DNA of 44,592 nt from Mesorhizobium silamurunense (GTDB taxonomy: Bacteria > Pseudomonadota > Alphaproteobacteria > Rhizobiales > Rhizobiaceae): contig NZ_JHQR01000126.1 of assembly GCF_014843825.1 (NCBI RefSeq), forward strand, positions 1 to 44,592, read 5' to 3'. The notes beneath the pieces are model-generated. The model searched no databases, was not told where the DNA came from, and saw only the letters and a program-made list of their open reading frames with translations. Within the stretch, counting starts at the first letter, position 1, and every line of letters begins with the position of its first letter. Below are positions 1 to 7,686 of this stretch, in pieces. The translations under genes and the position numbers were made by a program.

Positions 1-663
1 GCCGGCCAGACGGCGGGCGACGGCGGAGCAGGCGCCGACGGCGATCGCCGCATCCGCGACCGCGCCATCCTCGATCACGAGACGCGCGGCAGCCATGGCA
101 ATCGAGATGACCAGATAGCGCCGGGCGCCGAGCTTGACGAAGGCCGATGTGCCGACGGCCAAACGCTTCGGGACGCGGATGGCGGTGACCATCTCGCCCG
201 GCTGCAGCGCAGTGCGGCGATTGCCGAGAATGAACTCGCCAAGCGGCAAGTGGCGCGCGGCTTTTGCCGACCGCAATTCGACATCGGCGTCGAGCACCAG
301 CAGCGCCGGAACGCCATCGGCAGCGGGCGAGGCATTGCAGAGATTGCCGGCAACCGAAGCAACATTCTGGATCTGGACGGAGCCGACTTCGCGCGCGGCC
401 GCCTTCAGCGCGTCGAACGCCGCCGGCAGCGGCTGGCGCACGACGTCGGTCCAGGTCGTGCGGGCGCCGATCCGCCAGTGATCGTCGGTCTCGGCGATGC
501 CGCGCAGCGCGGCAAGGCCGTTGATGTCGAGGATATTGTCGCGGAAAGGTTTTGCGCCCTGCGCCGGATAGAAATCCGTGCCGCCGGCGAGGATGCGCCA
601 GCGGTCCTCGCCAAGCAGAGCGAGCGCCTCGTCAACCGTGGTGGGTTTCGCGTAACGGGTCAC
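1..663 (-). CDS. FAD-binding subunit of a xanthine dehydrogenase/CO dehydrogenase-type molybdenum hydroxylase (partial)
   Basis: The reading frame is open to the left edge, giving 221 residues of the medium (FAD) subunit of the three-subunit molybdenum hydroxylase family; the C-terminal part is missing. Near residue 28 it has LAGGTDFYP, like the AGGTD FAD-contact loop of the family, and further on NLCNASPAADGVPALLVLD, the second typical FAD motif. The start chosen is a GTG at 663 with GGAAGG about seven bases upstream; an in-frame ATG at 711 would add 16 residues without a good ribosome binding site. The Fe-S and molybdopterin subunits would be expected further left, outside the window. The substrate cannot be told from this subunit. 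The 249 bases to pncA are divergent promoter space; I see no clear motif in them. Confidence 0.85.
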   Translation of the reverse strand, partial: MTRYAKPTTVDEALALLGEDRWRILAGGTDFYPAQGAKPFRDNILDINGLAALRGIAETDDHWRIGARTTWTDVVRQPLPAAFDALKAAAREVGSVQIQNVASVAGNLCNASPAADGVPALLVLDADVELRSAKAARHLPLGEFILGNRRTALQPGEMVTAIRVPKRLAVGTSAFVKLGARRYLVISIAMAAARLVIEDGAVADAAIAVGACSAVARRLAG

Positions 664-912
664 GCTTTGCCTTCCCAGAAAGGGGCCTTTCCGAGGGAAC
701 CTGCCGGGCATCAGGCCGGGGCAAATTCATTCGTATGCAAATGATATCAACTTCGCCGCAATTGTCAAAGCGAAGCCGCCGGCCAGGGCTGTCACAAACA
801 GGCCGCTACGGCTTTGTTATGCCAGTGGAGGTTGACGCCGTCGGCCATCTGGTCAAGGTTCCGTGTCCGGTCGCGTCAACTGGACCCCAAGCCGAGACAG
901 AAGGGAGGCCGC

Positions 913-1527
913 ATGGCCGAGGAAGCGCTCATCGTCATCGACCTGCAGAACGATTTTTGCCCAGGCGGCGCGCTGGCTGTTGCCGGCGGTGACGAGATCG
1001 TGCCGCTGGTCAACGACCTGATCCGACGGACCGATCATGTGATCCTGACGCAGGACTGGCACCCCGCTGGCCATTCGAGCTTCGCTTCCAGCCATCCCGG
1101 CAAGCAGCCCTTCGAGACCATCGAGATGCCCTACGGGCCGCAGACGCTCTGGCCGGATCACTGCATCCAGGGCAGCCTCGGTTCCGATTTCCACTCCGGG
1201 CTTGCCTGGACCAAGGCCGAGTTGGTGATCCGCAAGGGCTTCCGCGCGGCGATCGATAGCTATTCGGCCTTCTTCGAAAACGACCATACGACGCCGACCG
1301 GCCTCGCCGGCTATCTGGAGGAACGCGGCATCGATGCCGTCACCCTGGTCGGGCTCGCCACCGATTACTGTGTCGCCTATTCGGCGCTCGACGCGGTCAA
1401 GCAGGGCTTCAAGGCGACCGTGCGGCTCGACGCTTGCCGCGGCATCGACCTCAACGGCTCGCTCGACACGATGATCGCGCGCATGCGCGAGGCCGGCGTG
1501 ACGCTCGAAGACCATTTGTCGGACTGA
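913..1527 (+). CDS. pncA: Nicotinamidase PncA
   Basis: A 204-residue isochorismatase-fold amidohydrolase that converts nicotinamide to nicotinate and ammonia in NAD salvage (cytoplasm). The catalytic triad of the family is visible as Asp10 (VIDLQNDF), Lys108 (VIRKGF) and Cys153 (LATDYCV). The metal ligands are Asp48 and His50 (QDWHP) and His83 (WPDHC). The start is the ATG at 913, preceded by AAGGGAGG at 901-908; the frame is open upstream but that part is not protein-like. The antiporter gene begins 8 bases after the stop, so the two may be cotranscribed. pncB, the next enzyme of the pathway, lies about 9 kb away on the other strand. Confidence 0.95.
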   Translation: MAEEALIVIDLQNDFCPGGALAVAGGDEIVPLVNDLIRRTDHVILTQDWHPAGHSSFASSHPGKQPFETIEMPYGPQTLWPDHCIQGSLGSDFHSGLAWTKAELVIRKGFRAAIDSYSAFFENDHTTPTGLAGYLEERGIDAVTLVGLATDYCVAYSALDAVKQGFKATVRLDACRGIDLNGSLDTMIARMREAGVTLEDHLSD

Positions 1528-1534
1528 CCGGACC

Positions 1535-2986
1535 GTGGGGCATCGCGGGGGCTTCACGACATTCGCGAAGGCGTTGGCGGCAGGCATGGCTGGCGCACTC
1601 CTGATCGCTTTTCCGCAACCGGCTTTCGCCGCCGAGGCTCACGAACTGCCGGGCGCGGCGATGTCGTTGTGGTGGGCGCTGCCCTTTGCCGGGCTGCTGC
1701 TCTCGATCGCAACCGGACCGCTGCTGTTCCATCATGTCTGGGAGCATCACTACGGCAAGATCGCCGCCGCCTGGGCTGCGCTGGTGGTGCTGCCGCTGGC
1801 GATCGCCTTCGGCGTGCCTATGGCGGGCGAGGCGGTGCTGCACACGCTGCTCACCGAATACATGTCCTTCATCATCCTGTTGTTCGCGCTCTACACGATT
1901 TCGGGCGGCATCCTGCTTGCCGGCAACATCCACGGCACGCCATTGGTCAATGCCGGCCTGCTGCTAATCGGCGCGATCCTCGCCTCGATCATCGGCACCA
2001 CCGGCGCCTCGATGATCCTGATCCGGCCAATGCTGCGCGCCAACGACAACCGGCCGTTCAACGCGCATGTGGTGATCTTCTTCATCTTCCTGGTCTCCAA
2101 CATCGGCGGCTCGCTGACGCCGCTCGGCGACCCGCCGCTGTTCGTCGGCTTCCTGCGCGGTGTCGACTTCTTCTGGACGACAGCCAACCTCTGGCGCGAG
2201 ACACTGTTCACCGGCGGGCTGGTGCTCGTCGTCTTCCTGGCGCTCGACATCGTCCTGCATCGCCGCGAGGGCGGCGTGCCCAAGATCAAAGATCCTACGC
2301 CGGACACCAAGGTGCGCCTGCGGGGCCTCGCCAACCTGCCGCTGCTCGCCGGCGTGATCGGCGCGATCCTGCTTTCCGCCAGTTGGAAGCCAGGCGTCAG
2401 CATCCCGATCCTCGGCGTCGGCCTCGAACTGCAGAACCTCGTGCGCGACGCGATCATCCTGGCGCTGGTCTGGCTGTCGCTTCGCGTGTCTTACAAGAGC
2501 CACCGCGAAGCGAACGGCTTCACCTGGGGGCCGATCGCCGAAGTGGCGAAATTGTTTGCCGGCATCTTCATCTGCATCGTGCCGGTCATCGCGATCCTGA
2601 GGGCAGGTCACGACGGCGCGCTGGCGCCGCTGGTGTCGCTCGTCACCTCCGCCGACGGCCAACCGAACAACCTCGCCTATTTCTGGCTGACCGGAGCGCT
2701 GTCGTCCTTCCTCGACAACGCGCCGACCTATCTGGTGTTCTTCGAGCTTGCCGGCGGCGATGCAAGGCACCTGATGACGGAGGCTGCCTCGACGCTTGCC
2801 GCGATCTCGGTCGGCGCTGTGTTCATGGGCGCTAACACCTATATCGGCAACGCGCCCAACTTCATGGTCTTTGCCATCGCCAGGCATCGCGGCTTCAAGA
2901 TGCCGGGCTTCTTCGGCTACATGGCGTGGTCGGGCGTGGTGCTGATCCCGACGTTTTTGATTGCGGGGTTTTTGTTTTTCGGTTGA
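1535..2986 (+). CDS. nhaD: NhaD-type sodium/proton antiporter (ion transporter superfamily)
   Basis: An integral inner-membrane protein of up to 483 residues with about a dozen hydrophobic segments. The N terminus looks like a cleavable signal or first helix ending in PAFAAEAHE. Conserved-looking polar stretches between helices, such as GGSLTPLGDPPLFVGF and SSFLDNAPTYLVFF followed by GANTYIGNAPN, are typical of the NhaD/ArsB-like ion transporter superfamily, where paired discontinuous helices carry the Asp and Asn ion-binding residues. The GTG at 1535 sits 8 bases after pncA; an ATG at 1586 (codon 18) is an equally sensible start and would put the signal segment right at the N terminus. Na+/H+ exchange is the family expectation; the transported ion is not proven by sequence. 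Confidence 0.85.
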   Translation: MGHRGGFTTFAKALAAGMAGALLIAFPQPAFAAEAHELPGAAMSLWWALPFAGLLLSIATGPLLFHHVWEHHYGKIAAAWAALVVLPLAIAFGVPMAGEAVLHTLLTEYMSFIILLFALYTISGGILLAGNIHGTPLVNAGLLLIGAILASIIGTTGASMILIRPMLRANDNRPFNAHVVIFFIFLVSNIGGSLTPLGDPPLFVGFLRGVDFFWTTANLWRETLFTGGLVLVVFLALDIVLHRREGGVPKIKDPTPDTKVRLRGLANLPLLAGVIGAILLSASWKPGVSIPILGVGLELQNLVRDAIILALVWLSLRVSYKSHREANGFTWGPIAEVAKLFAGIFICIVPVIAILRAGHDGALAPLVSLVTSADGQPNNLAYFWLTGALSSFLDNAPTYLVFFELAGGDARHLMTEAASTLAAISVGAVFMGANTYIGNAPNFMVFAIARHRGFKMPGFFGYMAWSGVVLIPTFLIAGFLFFG

Positions 2987-3027
2987 GCCGAAAAACCATA
3001 ACCGGTTCGCTCTGCCCCCTTTAAGGC

Positions 3028-3068
3028 GATCACGCGGAGCGGTCGGGCGGCTGTCAGATCGCGTGATC
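3028..3068. repeat. Inverted repeat downstream of the antiporter gene
   Basis: GATCACGCG at 3028-3036 is matched by CGCGTGATC at 3060-3068, a perfect 9-base stem around a 23-base GC-rich loop. No T-run follows, so it is a poor intrinsic terminator; it may be a remnant of an extragenic palindrome or a weak transcription end for the pncA-antiporter pair. Confidence 0.45.
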
Positions 3069-3246
3069 AGCGTATCGGTTTCGAAGCTGGGATCGGCCAG
3101 CGGCCGCCGGCATAGAGCCACCAGTAGGAGATAGCGCTTGCGTATGCGCGGTCATCAATTTCTGCTATTAGCAAAGAGAGGTGCGGGATCAGGTTCGATT
3201 GAACCTGAGGAATGCTTATCGAAAGCAAGCTATTCTTGGGGCGCCA

Positions 3247-4209
3247 ATGACCATCCAAACCGAGAGCCTGCCCTATCTGTCAGCCGAATTCCTGGATAGC
3301 CTAACGATTTCGACGTCCGATGTAGTCGACGAAATCGAGCGACAGATCATCGGTCAGCGGCGGGGCGAGGTATGGTGTGCGCCGAAGGCGGTGGTGCTGC
3401 CAGGCGACGACCGCTACATCATGGCAACTCTCGGTGTCGCCACCGAGCCCCGGGTGCTGGCGACCAAATCACTGGTCGTCAACCCCCGTAACCCCGAGCG
3501 GGGACTTGCAACCCTGAACTCGCTGGTCACCCTTCTCGACGGCGAGACGGGACAGCCGCTTGCTGTGGTCGACGGCAATTGGGTTACTGCGAAACGCACG
3601 GCGGGTCTAAGCGCCGTGGCGGCCAGGCGTCTGGCCCGGGCCGACTCGGCGTGCGTCGCGTTCATCGGATGCGGCGTTCAGGCGCGCGGTCATCTCGAAG
3701 TTCTGGCCGATCTTTTTCCGCTGCAGGAGATTCGGGCCTTTGGTCGGGGCAAAGACAGTCGTGACGCACTGTGTCGGATAGCTGAGAGGCGTGGTCTGAC
3801 CGCAGTAGCGAGTGATACCGCCAAAGCGGCGATCGAATCTGCTGACATCGTGGTGACGACAGTCACTTTGATACCCGAGCCGGTTCCATTTTTGGATGCG
3901 CGTTGGCTGAAGGCCGGAGCCTTCGCAACCATGACCGATCTGGCCCTGCCTTGGTTGCCTGAGACCATGGCTGTCTTCGATCGCATCGTCATAGACGATT
4001 TGGCGCAAGAGGCGCATATGAGCAGGCCGATGGTGAGGCCCGAACTCGTCGCCGGCGACCTGACAGGTTTGGTCGGCGGCGACGTGCCGGGTCGTCAGAG
4101 CGCAAATGAGCGAACAGCATTCGCGTTCCGCGGCATGGCGGTTGGCGATCTCGCAATTGCCGGGCTGGCATTTGTGCGCGCGAAAGCGAGCGGCGCGTTG
4201 GATGATTAG
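3247..4209 (+). CDS. Ornithine cyclodeaminase / mu-crystallin family protein
   Basis: A 320-residue NAD(P)-dependent protein. The substrate-side residues known from ornithine cyclodeaminase are present in register: Lys74 (LATKSL), Arg117 (TAKRTAGLSA) and an acidic catalytic Asp231 (MTDLALPWLP). The nucleotide-binding turn is GCGVQARGH at 141-149. The ATG at 3247 is chosen; a GTG at 3181 in frame would add 22 residues and touches its own AAGAGAG. Related enzymes convert ornithine to proline and ammonia, or reduce cyclic ketimines such as pyrroline-2-carboxylate, or dehydrogenate alanine, so the substrate is open. It is convergent with a branched-chain-type ABC transporter 44 bases away. The upstream 250 bases read as less GC-rich than the flanks. 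Confidence 0.85.
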   Translation: MTIQTESLPYLSAEFLDSLTISTSDVVDEIERQIIGQRRGEVWCAPKAVVLPGDDRYIMATLGVATEPRVLATKSLVVNPRNPERGLATLNSLVTLLDGETGQPLAVVDGNWVTAKRTAGLSAVAARRLARADSACVAFIGCGVQARGHLEVLADLFPLQEIRAFGRGKDSRDALCRIAERRGLTAVASDTAKAAIESADIVVTTVTLIPEPVPFLDARWLKAGAFATMTDLALPWLPETMAVFDRIVIDDLAQEAHMSRPMVRPELVAGDLTGLVGGDVPGRQSANERTAFAFRGMAVGDLAIAGLAFVRAKASGALDD

Positions 4210-4222
4210 AGTTCGATGTGAA

Positions 4223-4250
4223 GGCCCCTTGACGGGTCTGCGTAAGGGCC
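4223..4250. terminator. Possible bidirectional terminator hairpin between convergent genes
   Basis: GGCCCCTT at 4223-4230 pairs with AAGGGCC at 4244-4250 (one bulged base) across a 13-base loop, in the 44-base gap between the convergent cyclodeaminase and livF-like genes. There is no T tract, so strength is uncertain. Confidence 0.4.
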
Positions 4251-4253
4251 AAG

Positions 4254-4970
4254 TCATCCTACGCCGACATAACGGCGCACAGCCGATGGGTCGGCGCGCA
4301 ATGCCTCGACATCGACGGTCTCGCGGTTGCGACCGTTCTCGATGAATGAGACGCGGTCAGCGACTGAAAGCACGGCATCGACCCGCTGCTCGACCAGGAT
4401 GGTCGAAACGCCGAGGTCGCGCAGCTTCGCCACCGTCTCGCGGATCTTGGCGATCATCGACGGCATCAACCCCTCGGTCGGCTCGTCGAGCAACAGCACC
4501 TGCGGCTCGAGGCAGAGCGCGCGCGCCATGGCCAGCATCTGCTGCTCGCCGCCGGAGAGCGTGCCGGACCGCTGCTTCAGCCGCTCTCGCAGCAATGGGA
4601 AAAGGTCGAGGACTCTTTCACGCGTAGCCCTGTCCTTGCCGCGCGCCATCAGGCCGATCTCGATGTTTTCCGCCACCGTCATGTCGGCAAACAGCCGCCT
4701 GCCCTGCGGCACATAGGCGACGCCCGCCTTCGGCACGTCATGCGCGGTGAGCCGGGTCAATTCCGTGCCGTTCAGCCTGATCGAGCCTGCCGTGGCCGGA
4801 ACCAGCCCCATGATCGCCTTCAGCGTCGTCGTCTTGCCGGCACCGTTGCGGCCGAACAGGCAAAGCACCTCGCCCTTGTTGAGCGTGAGGTCGAGGCCGT
4901 AGAGCACCTGCACCTCGCCATAGAAGCAGTCGAGGCCGGAAATGGTGAGCGCCTTCGATGCCTCAGCCAT
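4254..4970 (-). CDS. livF: Branched-chain amino acid-type ABC transporter ATPase, LivF-like
   Basis: A 238-residue ABC ATPase of the short LivF type, last gene of a five-gene transporter operon. Walker A is LFGRNGAGKTTT, the signature is LSGGEQQML and Walker B is VLLLDEPTEGL followed by the switch region VEQRV. The LivF hallmark is YVPQGRRLFADMTVAENI after the Q-loop. The ATG at 4970 is chosen because it overlaps the end of livG by eight bases; the frame is open further upstream but that part is the shadow of livG. It powers import with LivG as a likely heterodimer at the cytoplasmic face of the membrane. Confidence 0.92.
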   Translation of the reverse strand: MAEASKALTISGLDCFYGEVQVLYGLDLTLNKGEVLCLFGRNGAGKTTTLKAIMGLVPATAGSIRLNGTELTRLTAHDVPKAGVAYVPQGRRLFADMTVAENIEIGLMARGKDRATRERVLDLFPLLRERLKQRSGTLSGGEQQMLAMARALCLEPQVLLLDEPTEGLMPSMIAKIRETVAKLRDLGVSTILVEQRVDAVLSVADRVSFIENGRNRETVDVEALRADPSAVRRYVGVG

Positions 4971-5700
4971 GCGTCGCTCCGAGATAAGCATCCTGGACCT
5001 CGGGGTTGGCGCGGATCTGCTCCGGCGTGCCCTCGGCGAGGATCTTTCCCGAATTGAAGACGGTGATGCGGTCGGCAAGCTGCATGACGACCGGCATGTT
5101 GTGCTCGATGAGCAGCACGGTGGCGTTCCTGGCGATCTCGCGCACCAGGGTGACGAAGTTGTCGATCTCGCTGTCGGCTAGGCCTTGCGTCGGTTCGTCG
5201 AGGATCAGGAGTCTTGGCTTCAGCGCCAGGCCCATCGCCACTTCCAGCAGGCGCTGGTGGCCGTAGGACAACTGCCCGGCCAGCGTGCCGGCGCGGTCGG
5301 CGAGGCCGGTGCGCTCCAGCGCCGCCATGACGCCGGTCCTGACCGCGCCTTTCGAGCGGCTGTCGGTCAGCGTGCGCTGCACCGGTAGCGCGACATTGTC
5401 GAATGCCGTGAGATTGGCGAAGACGCTGGTGATCTGGAAGGTGTAGGCGACGCCGAGGCGAACTCTTTTGTAAGCGGGCATGGTCGTGATGTCGGCGCCG
5501 TCGAAGACGATCATGCCGGAGGACGGGCGGATGCGGCCCGAGAGCAGGCTGACGAAAGTGGTCTTGCCGGCGCCGTTGGGCCCGATGATGGCGCGGATCT
5601 CGCCCGGGATCAGCGCGAAATCGACGCCGTCGACGGCGCGCAGCCCGCCGAAATGGCGCGACAGCCCCTTGGTGGTGAGCAACGGCGTCACGGCAGCCAC
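4963..5700 (-). CDS. livG: Branched-chain amino acid-type ABC transporter ATPase, LivG-like
   Basis: A 245-residue ATPase with Walker A IIGPNGAGKTTF, signature LSYGHQRLLEV (the usual SGG is SYG, common in the LivG group), Walker B LLILDEPTQGL and switch LLIEHNM. The GTG at 5700 is the longest start; a second in-frame GTG at 5691 would give a four-base GTGA overlap with the end of livM, and either is possible. Both ends of the gene overlap its neighbours, indicating one mRNA and coupled translation. Confidence 0.92.
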   Translation of the reverse strand: MAAVTPLLTTKGLSRHFGGLRAVDGVDFALIPGEIRAIIGPNGAGKTTFVSLLSGRIRPSSGMIVFDGADITTMPAYKRVRLGVAYTFQITSVFANLTAFDNVALPVQRTLTDSRSKGAVRTGVMAALERTGLADRAGTLAGQLSYGHQRLLEVAMGLALKPRLLILDEPTQGLADSEIDNFVTLVREIARNATVLLIEHNMPVVMQLADRITVFNSGKILAEGTPEQIRANPEVQDAYLGATHG

Positions 5701-6650
5701 CCCAGCCAGCGCTGGCGGATGGAGCCCAGAACGCCCTTCGGGGCAAACAGCACCAGCAGGATCAGCGCGACGCCGACGATCAGCAGATAGGCGGAGGTGA
5801 AGCCGCTGGTGATATCGGTGACATAGTACATGAACAGCGTGCCGATGAGCGGTCCGAGCGTCGTCGCGGCGCCGCCGAGCAGCACCCAGAGCAACGGCAG
5901 GATCGAATACTGCACCGAGGCGAAGCTGGAGCCGATATAGCCGAACAGCAGTGCATAGGCAGCACCGGACGCGGCGCAGATGGCGCCGGAGGCAACGACG
6001 GCTGCGAGCTTGTTGGCGACGGTGTGGTAGCCCAGCATCTTGGTGCGCTCCTCATTCTCGCGGATGGCGACCAGCACGCGACCGAAGCGGGAGCGGACGA
6101 TGGCAAGGGTGGCGAGCAGCACGACCGAGAACAGCGCCAGCGCGCTCATGTAGCGCACGGTGGAATTGGTCAGGTCGAGCGAAGCGCCGCCGATCGTGAT
6201 CATTCGCGACGCCTGCTGGACGACCAGGCCCTGGTCGCCGCCGGTCCAGGCGGCGAAATAGAGGATGAGCAAATAGAAGACCTGCGCGAACATCATGGTG
6301 ACGATCATGAAGGCGACGCCCGAGGTGCGCAGCGCAAGCAGCCCAATGACCAAGGCGAGGACTGCGCCGCAGGCGATACCGGCAACGAAGGCTTCCGGCA
6401 CGCCCCAGCCGAGATGGTAGACCGCGAGCCCGGCGCCGTAGAGGCCGGCCGAGTAGAACATCGCGTGACCAAGGCTGAGCAGCCCGACATAGCCGAAGAG
6501 CAGATTGTAGCCCATGGCGAAGACGGCCAGCGCCATGATGCGCGCGAAGAGGCCCTGGTGATAATCGGGCAGGACGAAGTTCAGCGCGAACAGAAGCGCG
6601 AGGACGCCGATATGCAGGGCGTAGATTTTTGCCGGCGAATCATTCCTCAT
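5688..6650 (-). CDS. livM: Branched-chain amino acid-type ABC transporter permease, LivM-like
   Basis: A 320-residue inner-membrane permease with about nine to ten hydrophobic segments. It carries the family landmarks GYNLLFGYVGLLSLGHAMFY in the N-terminal half and the ATPase-coupling loop near SRFGRVLVAIRENEERTKMLGY in the middle. It overlaps livH by four bases (ATGA) and livG by 13. It pairs with LivH to form the membrane channel. Confidence 0.93.
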   Translation of the reverse strand: MRNDSPAKIYALHIGVLALLFALNFVLPDYHQGLFARIMALAVFAMGYNLLFGYVGLLSLGHAMFYSAGLYGAGLAVYHLGWGVPEAFVAGIACGAVLALVIGLLALRTSGVAFMIVTMMFAQVFYLLILYFAAWTGGDQGLVVQQASRMITIGGASLDLTNSTVRYMSALALFSVVLLATLAIVRSRFGRVLVAIRENEERTKMLGYHTVANKLAAVVASGAICAASGAAYALLFGYIGSSFASVQYSILPLLWVLLGGAATTLGPLIGTLFMYYVTDITSGFTSAYLLIVGVALILLVLFAPKGVLGSIRQRWLGWLP

Positions 6651-7528
6651 CGCTGGGTGGTCCCGAACAGGCCTTGCGGCCGGAACACAAGAACCATGGC
6701 AACCACCAGCGTGGCGATGATCTTGGCCAGTGTCGGCGAGAAGAACATCGAGACGATGCCGTCGGCGAGGCCGATCAAGATGGCGGCGACCACGGTGCCG
6801 CGCAGCGAGCCCAGCCCGCCGATGATGACGACGATGAACGAGAGCAACAGCGGGTCCTGCCCCATCAGGTAGTGCGCCTGGCTGATCGGCACGATCAGCA
6901 CCGCGGCGATCGCCGCCAGCATGGCGCCGACGGCGAAGACACCGGCGTAGATGCGCTCGACCGGAATGCCGAAGGCCTGCGCCGTCTCGCGGTCATACTG
7001 GGTCGCCCGCATGATCAGGCCGATCCTGGTGCGGGTCAGCACCAGCCAAGTCAGCACGAGCAGGATGGCCGACGCAGCAACCACCGACAGCTTGTAGCCG
7101 GAATAGCCGAACCACGGCAGCAGGATGCGGTAGCTGAAGGGCGGCTCGACCGGGCGCGCCTCGGGGCCGTAGAAGGTGAGCGCCAGCTGCTGGATGATGT
7201 AGAGCATGCCGATGGTGGCGACGATGGTGCTTTCGGGATTGTAGTTCAGCCGGCGCAGCACCAGCCATTCGGCAAGAAACGCGACCAGCCCGACCAACAA
7301 GGGCGCGATCACAAGTGCGGCGACGAAGCCGACCGCCGGATGGCCCGATATCGCCGTCGAGATCGCCCAGGCGAGCACCGCGCCCAACATGAAGAACTCG
7401 CCATGGGCGACGTTAACGATGCGCATGACGCCGAACACCAGCGACAGGCCGAGCGCCGTAAGCGCCAGCACGGCGGAGGTGACGAGGCCTTCGAGGGCAG
7501 CGAGGAGAAGGTGGGGTCCGAAGTGCAT
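6647..7528 (-). CDS. livH: Branched-chain amino acid-type ABC transporter permease, LivH-like
   Basis: A 293-residue permease with about eight hydrophobic helices. The N-terminal stretch LSLVFGVMRIVNVAHGEFF is the LivH landmark, and RIGLIMRATQYDRETAQAFG matches the cytoplasmic coupling loop. The start ATG at 7528 has only a modest upstream SD-like run. It is separated from the binding-protein gene by 158 bases filled with a mosaic of inverted repeats, which probably lowers permease expression relative to the binding protein. Confidence 0.93.
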   Translation of the reverse strand: MHFGPHLLLAALEGLVTSAVLALTALGLSLVFGVMRIVNVAHGEFFMLGAVLAWAISTAISGHPAVGFVAALVIAPLLVGLVAFLAEWLVLRRLNYNPESTIVATIGMLYIIQQLALTFYGPEARPVEPPFSYRILLPWFGYSGYKLSVVAASAILLVLTWLVLTRTRIGLIMRATQYDRETAQAFGIPVERIYAGVFAVGAMLAAIAAVLIVPISQAHYLMGQDPLLLSFIVVIIGGLGSLRGTVVAAILIGLADGIVSMFFSPTLAKIIATLVVAMVLVFRPQGLFGTTQR

Positions 7529-7542
7529 TCAGGGCGCCCTTG

Positions 7543-7679
7543 ACCCTCCCCCTCGTGGGGAGGGTGACCGCGCAGCGGTCGGGTGGGGGGTGGGGCATGG
7601 GCCGTCGCAGCCCCCACCCCGTCTCATAGGCTTCGCAAAATGCGAAGCCTATCGCCGACCCTCCCCACAAGGGGAGGGT
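7543..7679. repeat. Intergenic mosaic element (RIME/BIME-like) with nested hairpins
   Basis: Between the binding-protein and livH genes are four palindromic modules in 137 bases. The outer two are near copies: a hairpin at 7543-7565 (ACCCTCCCC... / GGGGAGGGT) and one at 7658-7679 with a perfect 9-base stem and an ACAA loop. Inside lie a G-rich/C-rich pair (about 7581-7620) and a perfect 12-base stem ATAGGCTTCGCA / TGCGAAGCCTAT at 7626-7652 with a three-base loop. This layout matches the extragenic mosaic repeats common in rhizobial genomes. On the transcribed strand the hairpins could stabilise the upstream binding-protein mRNA or attenuate the permease genes. Confidence 0.8.
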
Positions 7680-7686
7680 GAAGCGT

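Noticed and set aside
3067..3258. A 63-residue minus-strand frame ending SYWWLYAGGRWPIPASKPIR
   Set aside because: It overlaps the 5' end of the cyclodeaminase gene and the inverted-repeat region and has no good ribosome binding site. It may be a relic of a gene end, but I cannot support it as a gene.
6024..7543. Long plus-strand frames across the Liv permease and polyol regions (also 7678-9027, 20764-22338 and 23242-25209)
   Set aside because: They are rich in Arg, Asp, His and Gln in the way expected for antisense shadows of high-GC genes, and the opposite strand carries clear homologues.
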